Positions 19,196-51,030 of a stretch of 63,298 nucleotides of DNA are shown piece after piece (positions within the stretch are counted from its first letter, which is position 1; every line of letters starts with the position of its first letter). The stretch comes from Saccoglossus kowalevskii (lineage: Eukaryota > Hemichordata > Enteropneusta > Harrimaniidae). The notes under the pieces are model-generated. The model had not been told where the DNA came from, did no database searches, and saw nothing but the letters and a program-made list of their open reading frames with translations. Location: positions 172,377-235,674 of the forward strand of contig NW_003143795.1 in assembly GCF_000003605.2 (NCBI RefSeq), written 5' to 3'. The translations under genes were made by a program, and so were the position numbers.

Positions 19196-20081
19196 TGTAA
19201 CGATTTCAAATTTAGAGCCAAGGGTGGACAAATTTCCCTATGTTTCCCGGGTTGAACTATCACCAAATAATGACACAAATGTATCGGATAATATATTTTC
19301 ATTTCATTTATAGTACTTGTAAATAAACCAACAATTTGGCCATAAACATATGAATGAATTTACACAACTCAAATATAAAAATAAAGTTACATTAACATGA
19401 TATGCTCTAAGTACAGAAAATAATAGGGTCTGCTTATCAAACAAATGTCAAGTATATTCCAGCTGGTCCGAATGGCGAACGAGTTTTCACCACGTGGCAT
19501 GTCTTTGTTGTATCACGAAATTGTAGAGCGACTTTCCTTCCTCTTGATATTGCGTATAGGTTCGGACTTCGTGCGCCACTGACGAATTTCACTGAAACGA
19601 CTTGAAACAGAAGACACCTGAAGAAAAGCTTGATATTCAAAAAAGAAACAAGAGGGAAATAAACGAAACTACCCACAGCTTTCTTATGCAAAGCATTTTG
19701 GATTCAAAAACGCCACTAACGGCCCAAACCACATCTAACCAGACACAATGAATTTAATTTTTGCTATACATAACAACAATCACATCAATCAATAAGAAAA
19801 AAATGTTCCTATCCCGACGCAAGTACCAAAACAGTGCTAATTATAAAAAAAACTTGTTACCATTGACACATTCCCAAAGACCCAACTACCACGATGACTT
19901 AGAAAATGAACATAGTAATACAGAAGTGATGCAATTATAAGGTTTCTGCATTGAATATTCAGGTGTAACGTTTGAGAAACGAACCCAACTAATAAAAAAA
20001 TAAAAACAAACAATATTTAACTTGTCAACATGCAAGACTTTACCTAATGTATATTGAAAATGTAAAATATTTCAGACCACA
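19196..20081 (-). repeat. 3' LTR of the retrotransposon
   Basis: On the plus strand it begins TGTAACGATTTC and ends TTCAGACCACA, the TG...CA limits expected of an LTR. It matches 23350-24239 along its length, with small indels. The exact outer limit of the inner edge is uncertain by several bases. Confidence 0.85.
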
Positions 20082-20201
20082 TTTAACCAGACACAGTGGA
20101 AGGCGATATCGAATTTAATTTATGCCTTACACAACACCCTAACCCATAACAGCTTTTCATATTCAACGTAAATACGTAATTTCCTACAATAAGTACAATA
20201 C

Positions 20202-20660
20202 TTATATTTCTCTGGATAAAGCATCGGCAACAATATTATCTCTTCCATTAATATGTTTAATATCCAAATTGTATTCTTGTAAGGTTAAACACCATCTGAT
20301 TAAACGTAGATGTACATTTTTCATACGACTAATACAAGTGGGTTATGATCGGTGGATACCAGCACATGGCATAGAGTAACGCACAAATATACATCAAAGT
20401 GTTTTACAGCCAATATCAAAGATAAACAATTGTGGAATAGTTTTTTTCTGGTGCTTATCAAATTTCGTAGAAAAATAACAAATAGGATGATCAAAATTGT
20501 CTTCAAGTTGCATGAGCTTACCACCACAACCTACATCACTAGAATCTACCATTAGTTTGAATTGCTTTTGTAAATCAGGCGCTATTACTACAGGTGAACT
20601 CATTAAAATTGATTTTACTGCATGAAATGCATGTTCACAAAATGGTTCAACGGACACATG
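20202..20660 (-). pseudogene. Retrotransposon RNase H region
   Basis: The reading contains VDSSDVGCGGKL, CYFSTKFDKHQ and STDHNPL, typical of gypsy RNase H, and then, after a frameshift, the connection-like end LRLIRWCLTLQEYNLDI with ADALSREI and a stop at 20204-20202. It is the last pol domain before the LTR. Confidence 0.8.
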
Positions 20661-20919
20661 AACTCTGCAAAATTGTGACAGAATTAACGATAATAACCTA
20701 CTAATCCAAGATATCGCTGTACCTCGCGTCTATTAGTAGGTGTAGGATATTCTCGATTGCATAAACTTTGGCTTGACGAGGTTTGACCTTACCTTGTCCT
20801 ACAACATGACCTAAGTACGTCACAGTGGCATGACAAAACTCGCTCTTCGCTAAATTTACATTCAAATCGCTTCAGATAACGTTCTAAACAACTGTTCAAG
20901 TATGTCAACATGTTTGACT

Positions 20920-21339
20920 AGACAATGACATCGTCAATATATGCTTTACAATTTTAGATATTACATTATTAATCATGCGTTGAAATGTTGCTGGTCCATT
21001 TGACAAACCAAAACTCATAACTGTATAATTATACAAACCAAATGGTGTACAGAATGCAGAAATTTCTTTGGCACAATCAGTGAGTGGAATTTGTCAATAA
21101 CCTTTCAGAAGATCAAATATGCTCCATTCACTATTACTGTGTTCAATTACTGTGATATCATTTTCAAGCATATACCTAATTTCATCTTTAAGAATATACA
21201 TTTTCAAAGGATTCACTTTATATGGATGTTGCTTAAATGGTTTTGTGTCACCAATCTCAATTACTTGTGAGGCAGCACTAGTCTTATTAGTTGTATCTAG
21301 GAACAATTGTTTCCACTTCATAACAATATTTATAATCAA
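20920..21339 (-). pseudogene. Retrotransposon reverse transcriptase remnant
   Basis: KPFKQHPYKVNP marks the start of the domain. The text jumps from NSEWSI to FDLLKGY, so roughly 35 expected residues are missing, and a stop follows. Then come ISAFCTPFG, FGLSNGPATFQRM, and the YIDD catalytic motif in another frame at 20941-20930. No intact frame spans the domain. Confidence 0.8.
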
Positions 21340-21425
21340 CTGTTGCTGGTCACCAGAGAGATATCAAGTTTACTATCTAAATGGGCAAAGATATAAGAAT
21401 TGTTTAGTTTCATAATATATTCTCT

Positions 21426-21990
21426 CTATCCAACCTCATTCTGCCTATTACGTTCTTCTATAATCACACCAGTACACAATGATTCACAGAACCAACTATT
21501 AGGTGTTTTAACAAAGTAATTTAAATCACTAAGTTTGGATTCAATCACATAAGGTCCATGATATCGGGCCTGAAGTGCATGTCCTGACATTGGAAAGAGT
21601 ACCAAAACTTTATCACCTGGTTTAAAGTCTCTCAACCTGGCATTTCTGTCATACCAATAGTTTATCTTTTTTTGACCTTTGACATATTTTCTTTGGCAGT
21701 CGCTGTTGCCCTTATCAACCTATGTTTAAAATTAGAAACGTAATCTAACAAATTAACATCATTCTGTTCCCTTAGCCACTTCTCTTTCAAAAGTTTCAAA
21801 GGGGCACGTACCGTGTGCCCAAAAATCAACTCAAAGGGTCTAAAGTACCTTGTATAGCATCCCTCATCACAAAAAGTAAGAAACGTATATCTTCATCTCA
21901 ATCTCAATCAATTCCAAACAATAAGTTCCAATCATATTCTTTAAAGTTTGATGGAACCTTTTCAAACACCCATGTGATTCAGGATGATAG
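21426..21990 (-). pseudogene. Retrotransposon integrase C-terminal remnant
   Basis: The pieces ELIFGHTVRAPLKLLKEKW, YWYDRNA, PGDKVLVLFPM and ALQARYHGPYVI match the end of gypsy integrases. Upstream, a run ending NHMGV, corresponding to the HPES-G region, is directly joined to protease-side sequence (LPGYDLAGGKV), so the HHCC and DDE parts are deleted. It lies upstream (5') of the reverse transcriptase. Confidence 0.75.
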
Positions 21991-22109
21991 GTGTACGAGT
22001 GACTATTGAATTTGGACAAACTTTACCTCCAGCCAAGTCGTAGCCTGGCAACATTACCACGTCCTTGGCTGGAAGTTCAGATTTAATACCTACGGTAAAC
22101 AGAAACTAA

Positions 22110-22351
22110 ACTGGAACTAAAATTATTCTTGTGTAAATGCACTTGAAATACATTCCATTCAATATTATAGATTGTGAGCAATAAGTATCCCTCATTACTT
22201 TAATTGGTATTTCTTCTGAATTCTCATTCAAAGACACATACCCTTCCAGAACAAACGGTGTAAGTTCTTCATTGACCGCGTCTGTTTTAACATTATCAGA
22301 GACTTCTCTTGACTTTATATATTGGGAAACAGAATAGTTATGCGGTTTCAT
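22110..22351 (-). pseudogene. Retrotransposon protease remnant
   Basis: The reading RDTYCSQS aligns with the RDTG-x-QS active site of this type of element, with Gly replaced by Tyr. The frame is short and broken on both sides. Confidence 0.55.
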
Positions 22352-22415
22352 TGAGACAATACAACCTACAGTAGAAGACGCTCCCTTCTTTTGCCTCTTT
22401 AGCTCTTTAAAAGTA

Positions 22416-22457
22416 ACATTGTGACATTACATGAATATTTCTTTTACAATAATTACA
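22416..22457 (-). pseudogene. Retrotransposon gag zinc knuckle
   Basis: The reading CNYCKRNIHVMSQC has the spacing C-x2-C-x4-H-x4-C of nucleocapsid knuckles. The usual Gly before His is absent. Confidence 0.65.
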
Positions 22458-22559
22458 AGTAACCGGCGGCTTAAACTGATTTTCTTTGCCACCTATTGTT
22501 TTATTTTCCTGGCTGTTAACGTTAGGCTCCACTTAAATCTTAAATATTTCCGTCCACTT

Positions 22560-23010
22560 CTTTAGAATTGACCAATCTATCTAACATTTGCTCATTTACC
22601 CTTGCAAATTCAACATATGTTTCACTAAATCTCGTTTTTTAGTTTCCATGAATTTCAATCTATACGCTTCTGGGACTAGCTCATAAGCATTTAGCACTAC
22701 CTGTTTAACATTGTAATGTTTAGTACGATCACTTAAAAACAGAGCCGAGTAGACATTTCTAGCTCTACCAACAAACTGACACTGAACCAATAATGGCCAC
22801 GACCCCTTGAGCCACCCTAAACTGGTAGCTATTTTTTTCAAAATGAACAAAACAATTATCAACTTCATGTTCTTCAAACTTGGGTACAAGTTTCATACAT
22901 TTAGTGGTGTCAAAATATGAAACATCCTTAGTAATGCTAAATCTATCAAGTTTGTCATGCTCAAACTTGTATTGCAATCCTAATTTTATCATTTCAGTTC
23001 TTTCTGTCAT
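22560..23010 (-). pseudogene. Retrotransposon gag remnant, SCAN-like
   Basis: Two overlapping frames join near 22830. The distal one contains VLNAYELVPEAYRLKF, the typical SCAN-like helix of gag proteins in this type of element. A frameshift separates it from the proximal part. Confidence 0.65.
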
Positions 23011-23329
23011 TTCTAGTTTTAGACCTGATATGTAACAGGTTTATGTGGAGTTTCATGTTCCTGTTCAGTCTCCTTTTCCATAGGAATCTAACTCAAAATT
23101 TCATTCTCAATTAAATATTTAATAACTAATTCTTGTATTTCCTGTCTTTTCATACCCTGTTTAACATTTAAATTTGTATACTAACCCAACGCAAGTAAGT
23201 CATCTTTTCGTAAATCAGACAATGACTCCCATGTAATATTATACACACCGGGGTCAAATAAAGCCGTAGTTGGTGTTTTCAAGCACTAATAATATAATAA
23301 AATATAGAACAATTTTCGTGTAATTTATT

Positions 23330-23347
23330 CTCCCGGACAAGCCCCTA
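23330..23347 (-). other. Primer binding site, tRNA-Pro type
   Basis: The minus strand reads TAGGGGCTTGTCCGGGAG, two bases inside the 5' LTR. It matches the complement of the 3' end of animal tRNA-Pro at about 15 of 18 positions. Confidence 0.65.
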
Positions 23348-23349
23348 TT

Positions 23350-24239
23350 TGTCACGATTTCAACTAAGAGCCAAGGGTGGACAAATCCCCTATGTTTCCC
23401 GGGTTGAACTATTAGCAATTAATGACACAAATGTATCGGATAATATATTATCATTTTATTTATAGTACTTAACCAACAATAAGGCCATACACATATAAAT
23501 GAATTTTTAAATGAAACAACTCAAATATATAAATAACGTTACATTACAATGATATTCTCTAAGTACAGAAAATAATACGAACGAGCTTTCACACCGTGGC
23601 CGGTCTTTGTTGTATCACGAAACTTGTAGAGCGACTTTCCTTCGTCTTAATATTGCGTACAGGTACAGCCTTCGGGCGCCACTGACGAATTTCGCGGATC
23701 ACTTGAACGACTTAAAACAGAAGACACCTGAAGAAAAGCTTTAAATTCAAAAAGGAAACAAGAAATAAACGAAACTACCCACGTCGACGTCAAACCAAAA
23801 GTGAACAAAACCCACAGCTTTCTTATGAAGCATTGTGGATTAAAAAACGCCACCAACGGCCCAAATCACATTTAACCAGACACAATGAATTTAATTTTTG
23901 CTATACATAACAACAATCACATCAATCAATCAGAAAAAAAAATGTTCTTATCCCGACGCAATCACGAAAACAGTGCTAATTATAAAAAAACTTATTACCA
24001 TTGACAAATGTTATTTGTAACATACACATTCCCAAAGACCCAACTACCACGATGACTTAGAAAATGAACATAGTAATACAGAAGTGATGCAATTATAAGG
24101 TTTCTGCTTTGAATATTCAGGTGTAACGTTTGAGAAACGAACCCAACTAATAAAGAAATAAAAACAAACAATATTTAACTTGTCAACATGCAAGACTTTA
24201 TCTAATGTCTATTGAAAATGTAAAATATTTCAGACCCCA
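23350..24239 (-). repeat. 5' LTR of the retrotransposon
   Basis: Copy of 19196-20081. On the plus strand it begins TGTCACGATTTC and ends TTCAGACCCCA, or five bases further at 24244 if CACAA is the target duplication. Differences between the LTRs (substitutions and indels of up to about 20 bases) show an old insertion. Confidence 0.85.
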
Positions 24240-24249
24240 CTACACACAA

Positions 24250-25490
24250 TGTGTGTCCATTGAGTACCCGCCCCGGGGAATAATCTCACTAAAAGTATAT
24301 ATGACGTATGTTGCATGCGAGGTACAATTTACTCTGCTACACAGAGAGCAGATACACCGTCACACACATACCTTCTGCATAGGAATATTTGTACCTGTGT
24401 ACTTGTTTGCATGACCATTAAAACAAATAGCACCAGCGGCTTGTCTAGCGAGTGGACAATCCTCGTACATGTATTTGCTTACGGTTCTTTGTGTAGCGTA
24501 TATAACCAACATTCGTACGTGATATGTTGGTAGCGGTTTCGGTGTCTACTTTTTTGGGCACTAAGTTCCAGCTGGTGATGTTAGTAAATTAATCTAGTAA
24601 ACCTGTTTCGCTTACTATTCTTTTGTATATGCCCTCTTTCTTTTGTTTTAGAAATAATATATGATATGAAATTGTTTTGAAATCGTATTAGCAATTGTTT
24701 CCATTCCACTGCCATCCTGCAATATTACTATGCGTGTCTGGCAACTAATATAATAATTATGCGTGGTCGGCAACTTGAACGGCGGGGTTTACTGTGATTC
24801 TCCGTTCTGTGAAATTGCTGGTACTGTAATTGTAGCAATAGTTACTCGAAATATGCGCAAGACAAGTGTGTTACTGCTAGTACCCATCATTAAAGAGATG
24901 AAGGTGACCAGAAAAATGAAGATTAAACGAGATGACACTTTTGCAGAGAAAAAAAAAATCATTTGGAAGCTCAATACCAAGACATGTGAGGATAAATATT
25001 GAATTATTATAAATAATATATCAGTATTACTATCTATTTTCCTATCATCGTGTGCATTAGGAAACATACATCATTATTGACAGGGTTGCATTTACGTATA
25101 TTTAAATAATATTTACTGTTTTAAATACACCAACTTTTCAGCAGGGCCTCTAACTTTTCAGAGATGGTCTCACTTGTGGCTACCGCATTGTTTGTGGAAA
25201 CGTATTACAATGCTATGAAGTGGTGCCTGAGAATCAAATAACTACGATCGTTAAAGAGCATATGGCGCCTCGTCAACCTGTTAAAATTACAGTACAGGTA
25301 AAGATCACGGAACGTCAGAGATTTGTGAAAGGGGATTGAAAAAAGCAACAAGCTGTTCAAGTAAACCATTTAGAATATATAATACCGAGATACAATCTCT
25401 CTTCTTCCATTCGACATATCATTTATATACCCACTATATATTCAATAAAATAAAACTTTTGTTCAGATTCACTAAATGTAAATGTCAACA
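24250..25490. other. Intergenic region downstream of gene B
   Basis: No gene or repeat recognised. A short open frame at 24763-25002 is lysine-rich and gives no domain. The region separates the LTR element from the gene B poly(A) signal. Confidence 0.4.
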
Positions 25491-25495
25491 TTAAA

Positions 25496-25501
25496 TTTAT
25501 T
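25496..25501 (-). terminator. Candidate poly(A) signal of gene B
   Basis: AATAAA on the minus strand, 63 bases after the proposed stop codon at 25567-25565. The spacing suits a short 3' UTR. Confidence 0.45.
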
Positions 25502-25564
25502 TCATTTGCCACACTATCAATAATTCACAGATACTGTGATTGTATATTATATTATGTGACAGCG

Positions 25565-46257
<20,693 letters not shown>

Positions 46258-47590
46258 CTGCAGAATAATATATAACTATTTAATACACAACAATATTGTT
46301 CTTTTATCTATATCAGGCTACATTGCTACTTTAGTTTTATTGTAATCAAAATCAGTATTACTCTATTTGGGATAACAAGTGTGTAGATAGTATAACTAAT
46401 AATAACTACAGTGTCGTATATCTTGGAGCATATATGAATTTCACAGTACATAATATTAATTTTGTGCGTATATTGTATTACGATTTATTGTTAAACCACC
46501 TGATTATATAATCCTTATATGTATGACATTCATACCAATGCTCCGGCCAGCATATTCATTACAATTAGGGCCATAGCCATATATTCATGTTATGATCGAT
46601 GCCGTTGGTTCATTATCACGCCATGAACATCAAAGTTATATATTGTAGTAATGTAAATATTGTTGGTTGACTACCAATTAAAAACAAAAAGTCACACAGC
46701 CAACATTTTATCAAAAACCTGTTTATTAAAATATTTTTCCATTATTTATTAACACACATGGTAAAACACACAGTGCTCATAAAACAAGTTTCAAATTCGT
46801 CATATTAAAGCGAATGGGTTGTCGCGAGCGTGTCCTTGAAACTTGAGTTCCAGGTGGCGTATACAACAGATTGCTTCTTTACATCAAAACACGTGTTCCG
46901 TATAGTAGTAATATGGCCAAATATAAAATAAACGTTATTCGTCCATCTTTGATCTGATTGTGAAACACACTGATATGTATGATGTATGTGCCAAATACAT
47001 AACGTGTGTAGATTCATTACAAATAATGTACGTTTCTAATTAGATTATCAAGACAACACCATGTGTTGGGTTATGTTTTTGAACACTGTTGCCCGAAGCT
47101 GTTTAATAATGTGCATGTTTTATATTACAAGGTGTGCACCCTAAGATGAGGCACGTTAGCCACCTGACTTGGCGGCCATTGTGATTTAAAAACAAAACAT
47201 GCTATAGGGTGTCTGAGTATTATGAAATGTTATCGTAGCATCACAGCTCTACCGATATTACAAATAAAAACATTTGCTGAAGAGTATTTTGTCGTTATAT
47301 TTGATCGGTTGCACTAGCCAATCACATGGCAATGACTCATATTATTTGAAATTTAAACATACTTCCTGTCAGAATCGTGTATTCTATGTTTTTTGTCATA
47401 TTACCTCAACCCCTGCATATAGTGTGTGTGTGTGTGCATTGAATCATGGGAAGAAACGGTGTGATAACTGTCATCGAGGTGATTGACAGGTCATACTTGC
47501 TTACCACTCTGGAAGGACAATTTGAATCTACCAGGTGTGCTTGTGATTTACATAACAGAGGATGTTTACAATATACTGACTTGCCTAAAT
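46258..47590. other. Upstream region of gene B, no gene seen
   Basis: Non-coding. 46545-47350 matches the gene A upstream region in direct orientation and the 14.0-15.1 kb region inverted. It may contain unseen 5' exons or the promoter. A short GT run lies at 47423-47436 nearby. Confidence 0.4.
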
Positions 47591-47599
47591 GAGGCAGTT

Positions 47600-48005
47600 G
47601 GTAGCAAGACCACATTCTGATTGGCTCATGTGGTGTCCCCGATTCTGGGCCATTTATGTCTATAAATAAGCAAGACTGAGAACAGTTTGGGGCCCATCAT
47701 TTCAACTGTGTACCATGTTGTTGCTGCTGCGATATATGACACAAGTGATACATCCATCTCTACACCCAGAAACCATGAGTTATCACCAACGCACACTTCT
47801 CTGGGCAATCCCCTATTTTAGTGAATTTATTTTTTGTATTTTTCTGTGCTTTGTTTCTTGTAATTATTTGAGTGATATTAAAGCCAGGAGCTTTAACTTG
47901 ATATTTTGGTGTATGTGTATTTCATTACCATTTCCAGTTCTAACCTATTCTAGCAGTGAAAGTACCCCCTGTCGAGTGTGCGTTCTGTGGGTGCCCCTCT
48001 AAATA
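47600..48005 (+). promoter_or_regulatory. TATA-containing conserved block
   Basis: GGCCATTTATGTCTATAAAT at 47649-47668, with TATAAATA from 47661, followed by a 95-codon frame from 47715 (HPETMSYHQ, LLWAIPY, IKARSFNLIFWCMC). The inverted copy at 11985-12480 keeps both. The same TATA motif recurs at 12970 (plus strand). Either a repeat-borne promoter or a small unknown gene. Confidence 0.3.
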
Positions 48006-48009
48006 GCAA

Positions 48010-51000
48010 TAAGCAGATATTACACTGCGACACTTCCGATAACATTATTAATAGACATGATGCCACCTCTGGGACTGGTTTGTGTCTATTGATGATGACC
48101 TACATATCAAGATTACAGTTTATTAGTGGTGAACAGTTGCCCATTACTTACACAAGATTAGGTTCGCACGAGGTCAAATACCGTTTAGATGAAACCTGCT
48201 GGAGATATGTACTAGTATGTCAAATAATATTAAATCACAGTTACACAGGTATTGTTTATAACCATAGATATATTCTGTCACATACTACTTATACACATTG
48301 GAATACAGGTGAAATAATATTTTGTTTGATGACTGAATTGTGTTTATGAAATGGTGGATAAAATGTACAGAGTCAATATTAATATCACATTTTTACACTA
48401 AACAGCTTTCTCTCGCAATGCAAATTCGAGTGTGTATGCCTCCATGTCAGTTACAGTAACAATGTATTTATATAAATAAAATATTTCCAATGTATTAATA
48501 TTAAACAGGTTATAGACCAATTGCAGCATCGCAGAATCTATAAATTATCATTTATTTAACTATGCAGGTGTTGTAGAGAAATCAGTCTAGTTTTCTGCTA
48601 TCAAATGTAAGATAATTTTAGTAATAAGATTGGCCTGACCCTAAGTCAAGCCGAAACCAAGCTAAGTGTTGTATTTGCTTTGTACAGCGTTTGGTGCGGG
48701 TATTTTCATATGAATGACCATGGGAATGCAAAGTTGCATGTGTGGTGCATGTGGCAAATTCATGTGAGTTGTGTGGTGAACATGGCAAGTCAGTACACCA
48801 TGAGCCGTCGAAGCATCGTAATTAGCTCTGCCTATCAGCAGTTTGTAAGGACATTTCAAGCTCTTCCTATCCTTGCTTATGCTGCAGAGCCAGATTAAAA
48901 GAACAGAACAAGTTTGATGGTTTCGGTGGTTCTGTCCTTTACTGAATGGAACAGAGGGGAGTGACAGCATATCAATCTTGGCTTGGTAATTATGGTGACA
49001 ACTGGTGTATTGTGGTTGTGTGGATGTGCTTGAATATTGGAAACTGTTGGTGGTGAATTGGCACTATTATATCTACCCGGATCGGTTACTGGTGGCACAG
49101 GCTGGAAGCCCTATGGACTTTACGTGGATGGTAGCTGAAGTATCCTCAATGCCAATATTTGAGGAGCGTAACAGAACACTGCAGGACTACATCGGGACAC
49201 CGGTACTGTAAACTTTACCACAGTTTTTGTTTTGCTATAACTCCCTTACCTGAAGATCTTGTATGGCCAACTCTCATTTTTATGCAACAACGTATTAATA
49301 GAATCCTTATTTCACATAAATGGATAATAGATTTAGGTCGTTGATTTCTTCATATGTACATTAACGTGATTTATTAGTGTTAAGTTCTTGTACACAAGTT
49401 TCATGTTAATTTCTATGTATGATTATATATTTGTGAGGTTTAGAGAATAAAAAATAGCTTAGTTAATTGTATGAACATTGTCATCACCATTCATTGTGTG
49501 CTCCCGCATGCGTGATCGGATCTGTGACAGCAGGTTTCTAAGTATTCTGAGAATTATATATTATACCTGGTTAAAATGTGGTGAAGCTATTTTTTGTGTA
49601 CTTCCTTGCCATGTGCTGCTCTGAACATTTGGTATATGTATGTAATGAATTGGATTGAATGACAAATGAAGTAAAACTTTGGTATAGTACGTGAGGTAGT
49701 TTTAAAATGAAACATGGTCACTGAACAAGTCGGACTCGATACATTTGAATAACAGTAATAAACAAGCACGGGGGAAGCATGTCGTGTATTAGCCAACCTC
49801 AAGAAGAATTGGTATTTATTTCGAACAAATCAGTGTTTACTTTCTACAGTATTCCTATATAATGGTGTGATCAAAAGTGTCTCCTAATATTGTGAAATAT
49901 TGTTAATAACAGTAATGCGTCAGTTAGTCATCTCATCTTCGACATGCACCCAGTGATTTCTAACATAAACATGGAACACGAGATTACACTACCTACGGCA
50001 TCCGTTGCTGTATTGTCGGTAGAGTTCTAGTTAAATGGGTTTTGACGACATTCGTATTGTTGCTTATAGCAACGTTTACAATAGTATTACTATAACACCC
50101 CCCCCCCTCCCCACCGAGAGATGATATGCTAAGCACTTGTATATGAACATAAATCCCGCGTTCTCGATGAATATATAATTGTTTTACATTGATGAATTCA
50201 GCTCTGTGTTCTAAGTGATAATGACTTATGGCATGGATTGAAACTAGTCCACAATCACGTGTTGAAATTGATCGTGAGAAAATGTTATGAATAAAACAAG
50301 TACGTACATTAAGATAGTTTTCTACCTGAGAACAGTTGTTAGGTATCCATAGCCAGTCACGCGTTTATTACCGCGACTAAACGAAATATCAATGCAATGC
50401 CCACCTAATGCCTATTTTTAGAATTTGTACATTGGAAATATGAAAGAAGATTAATCTAGGGATGCTATTTGTGAACATATATGCTGGCTGAAAGTATTTC
50501 TCTACAAATGCGAATTAACTCATAATAAAAACGGATCATAAAATAATATATACAATCTTTTGGGAAACAAAAATCCATAGTTTATACGTAAGCGGATGTA
50601 TAGTTTAATATGGTTTACCGTCGAGAAAATAAAATTTTAGAATTCGACAACAATTACTATTAAATTCCAAATTATTTGGTTTTAAAAATAATTGAACATC
50701 CCATGAATTCGCATTCCGATACGATCACGTGCTATTTTACCGGGATAGTTTACCGTCGAGTTTCCGATTATAAGATTTTCCGGGGAGTTATTTATTGCCT
50801 CGGATCAAAACTACTACTCACTATGTGGCGATGTTGAAAATCAAAAGCGGCCTTTTGCCATGGACTATGGAGCTAATATTGAAAAGTTACGTCATAGCAC
50901 AAATTGTTTGAATACCGTGTAAGCATGATTTCTCAATTTCTCATGTACCCGCTTGAGTTCGCGTCACTGTGTTAGCAAACAAATGATCAATCCATAACTA

Positions 51001-51030
51001 GCTGTACCCCCCAGTACAATACAGGTATAA
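48010..51030. other. Non-coding duplicated spacer
   Basis: No supportable gene. 48168-50800 matches 7480-10430 directly. Short open frames (48680-48898, 49005-49211) have no domain. Contains a C-rich run near 50097-50110. Confidence 0.5.

Larger units (their letters stand above)
19196..24244 (-). mobile_element. Degenerate Ty3/gypsy-superfamily LTR retrotransposon, Gmr1-like domain order
   Basis: Two LTRs of about 886-890 bases flank about 3.3 kb of broken coding sequence on the minus strand. Recognisable parts in 5'-3' order are a SCAN-like gag piece, a CCHC knuckle, a protease-like piece, the integrase C-terminal part, reverse transcriptase with YIDD, and RNase H ending ADALSREI and a stop 120 bases before the 3' LTR. 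Integrase before reverse transcriptase is the order known for Gmr1-like elements. The integrase zinc finger and catalytic core are missing, part of the reverse transcriptase is missing, and frames are shifted repeatedly. A 5-base CACAA flanks the element on both sides (19191-19195; 24245-24249) and is a candidate target duplication. Not capable of autonomous movement. Confidence 0.85.

Noticed and set aside
19196-24244. Two nested retrotransposons rather than one with swapped domain order
   Set aside because: Only one pair of LTRs is present, the parts are collinear, and the RNase H frame ends immediately before the 3' LTR; kept as an alternative to test, not as the call.
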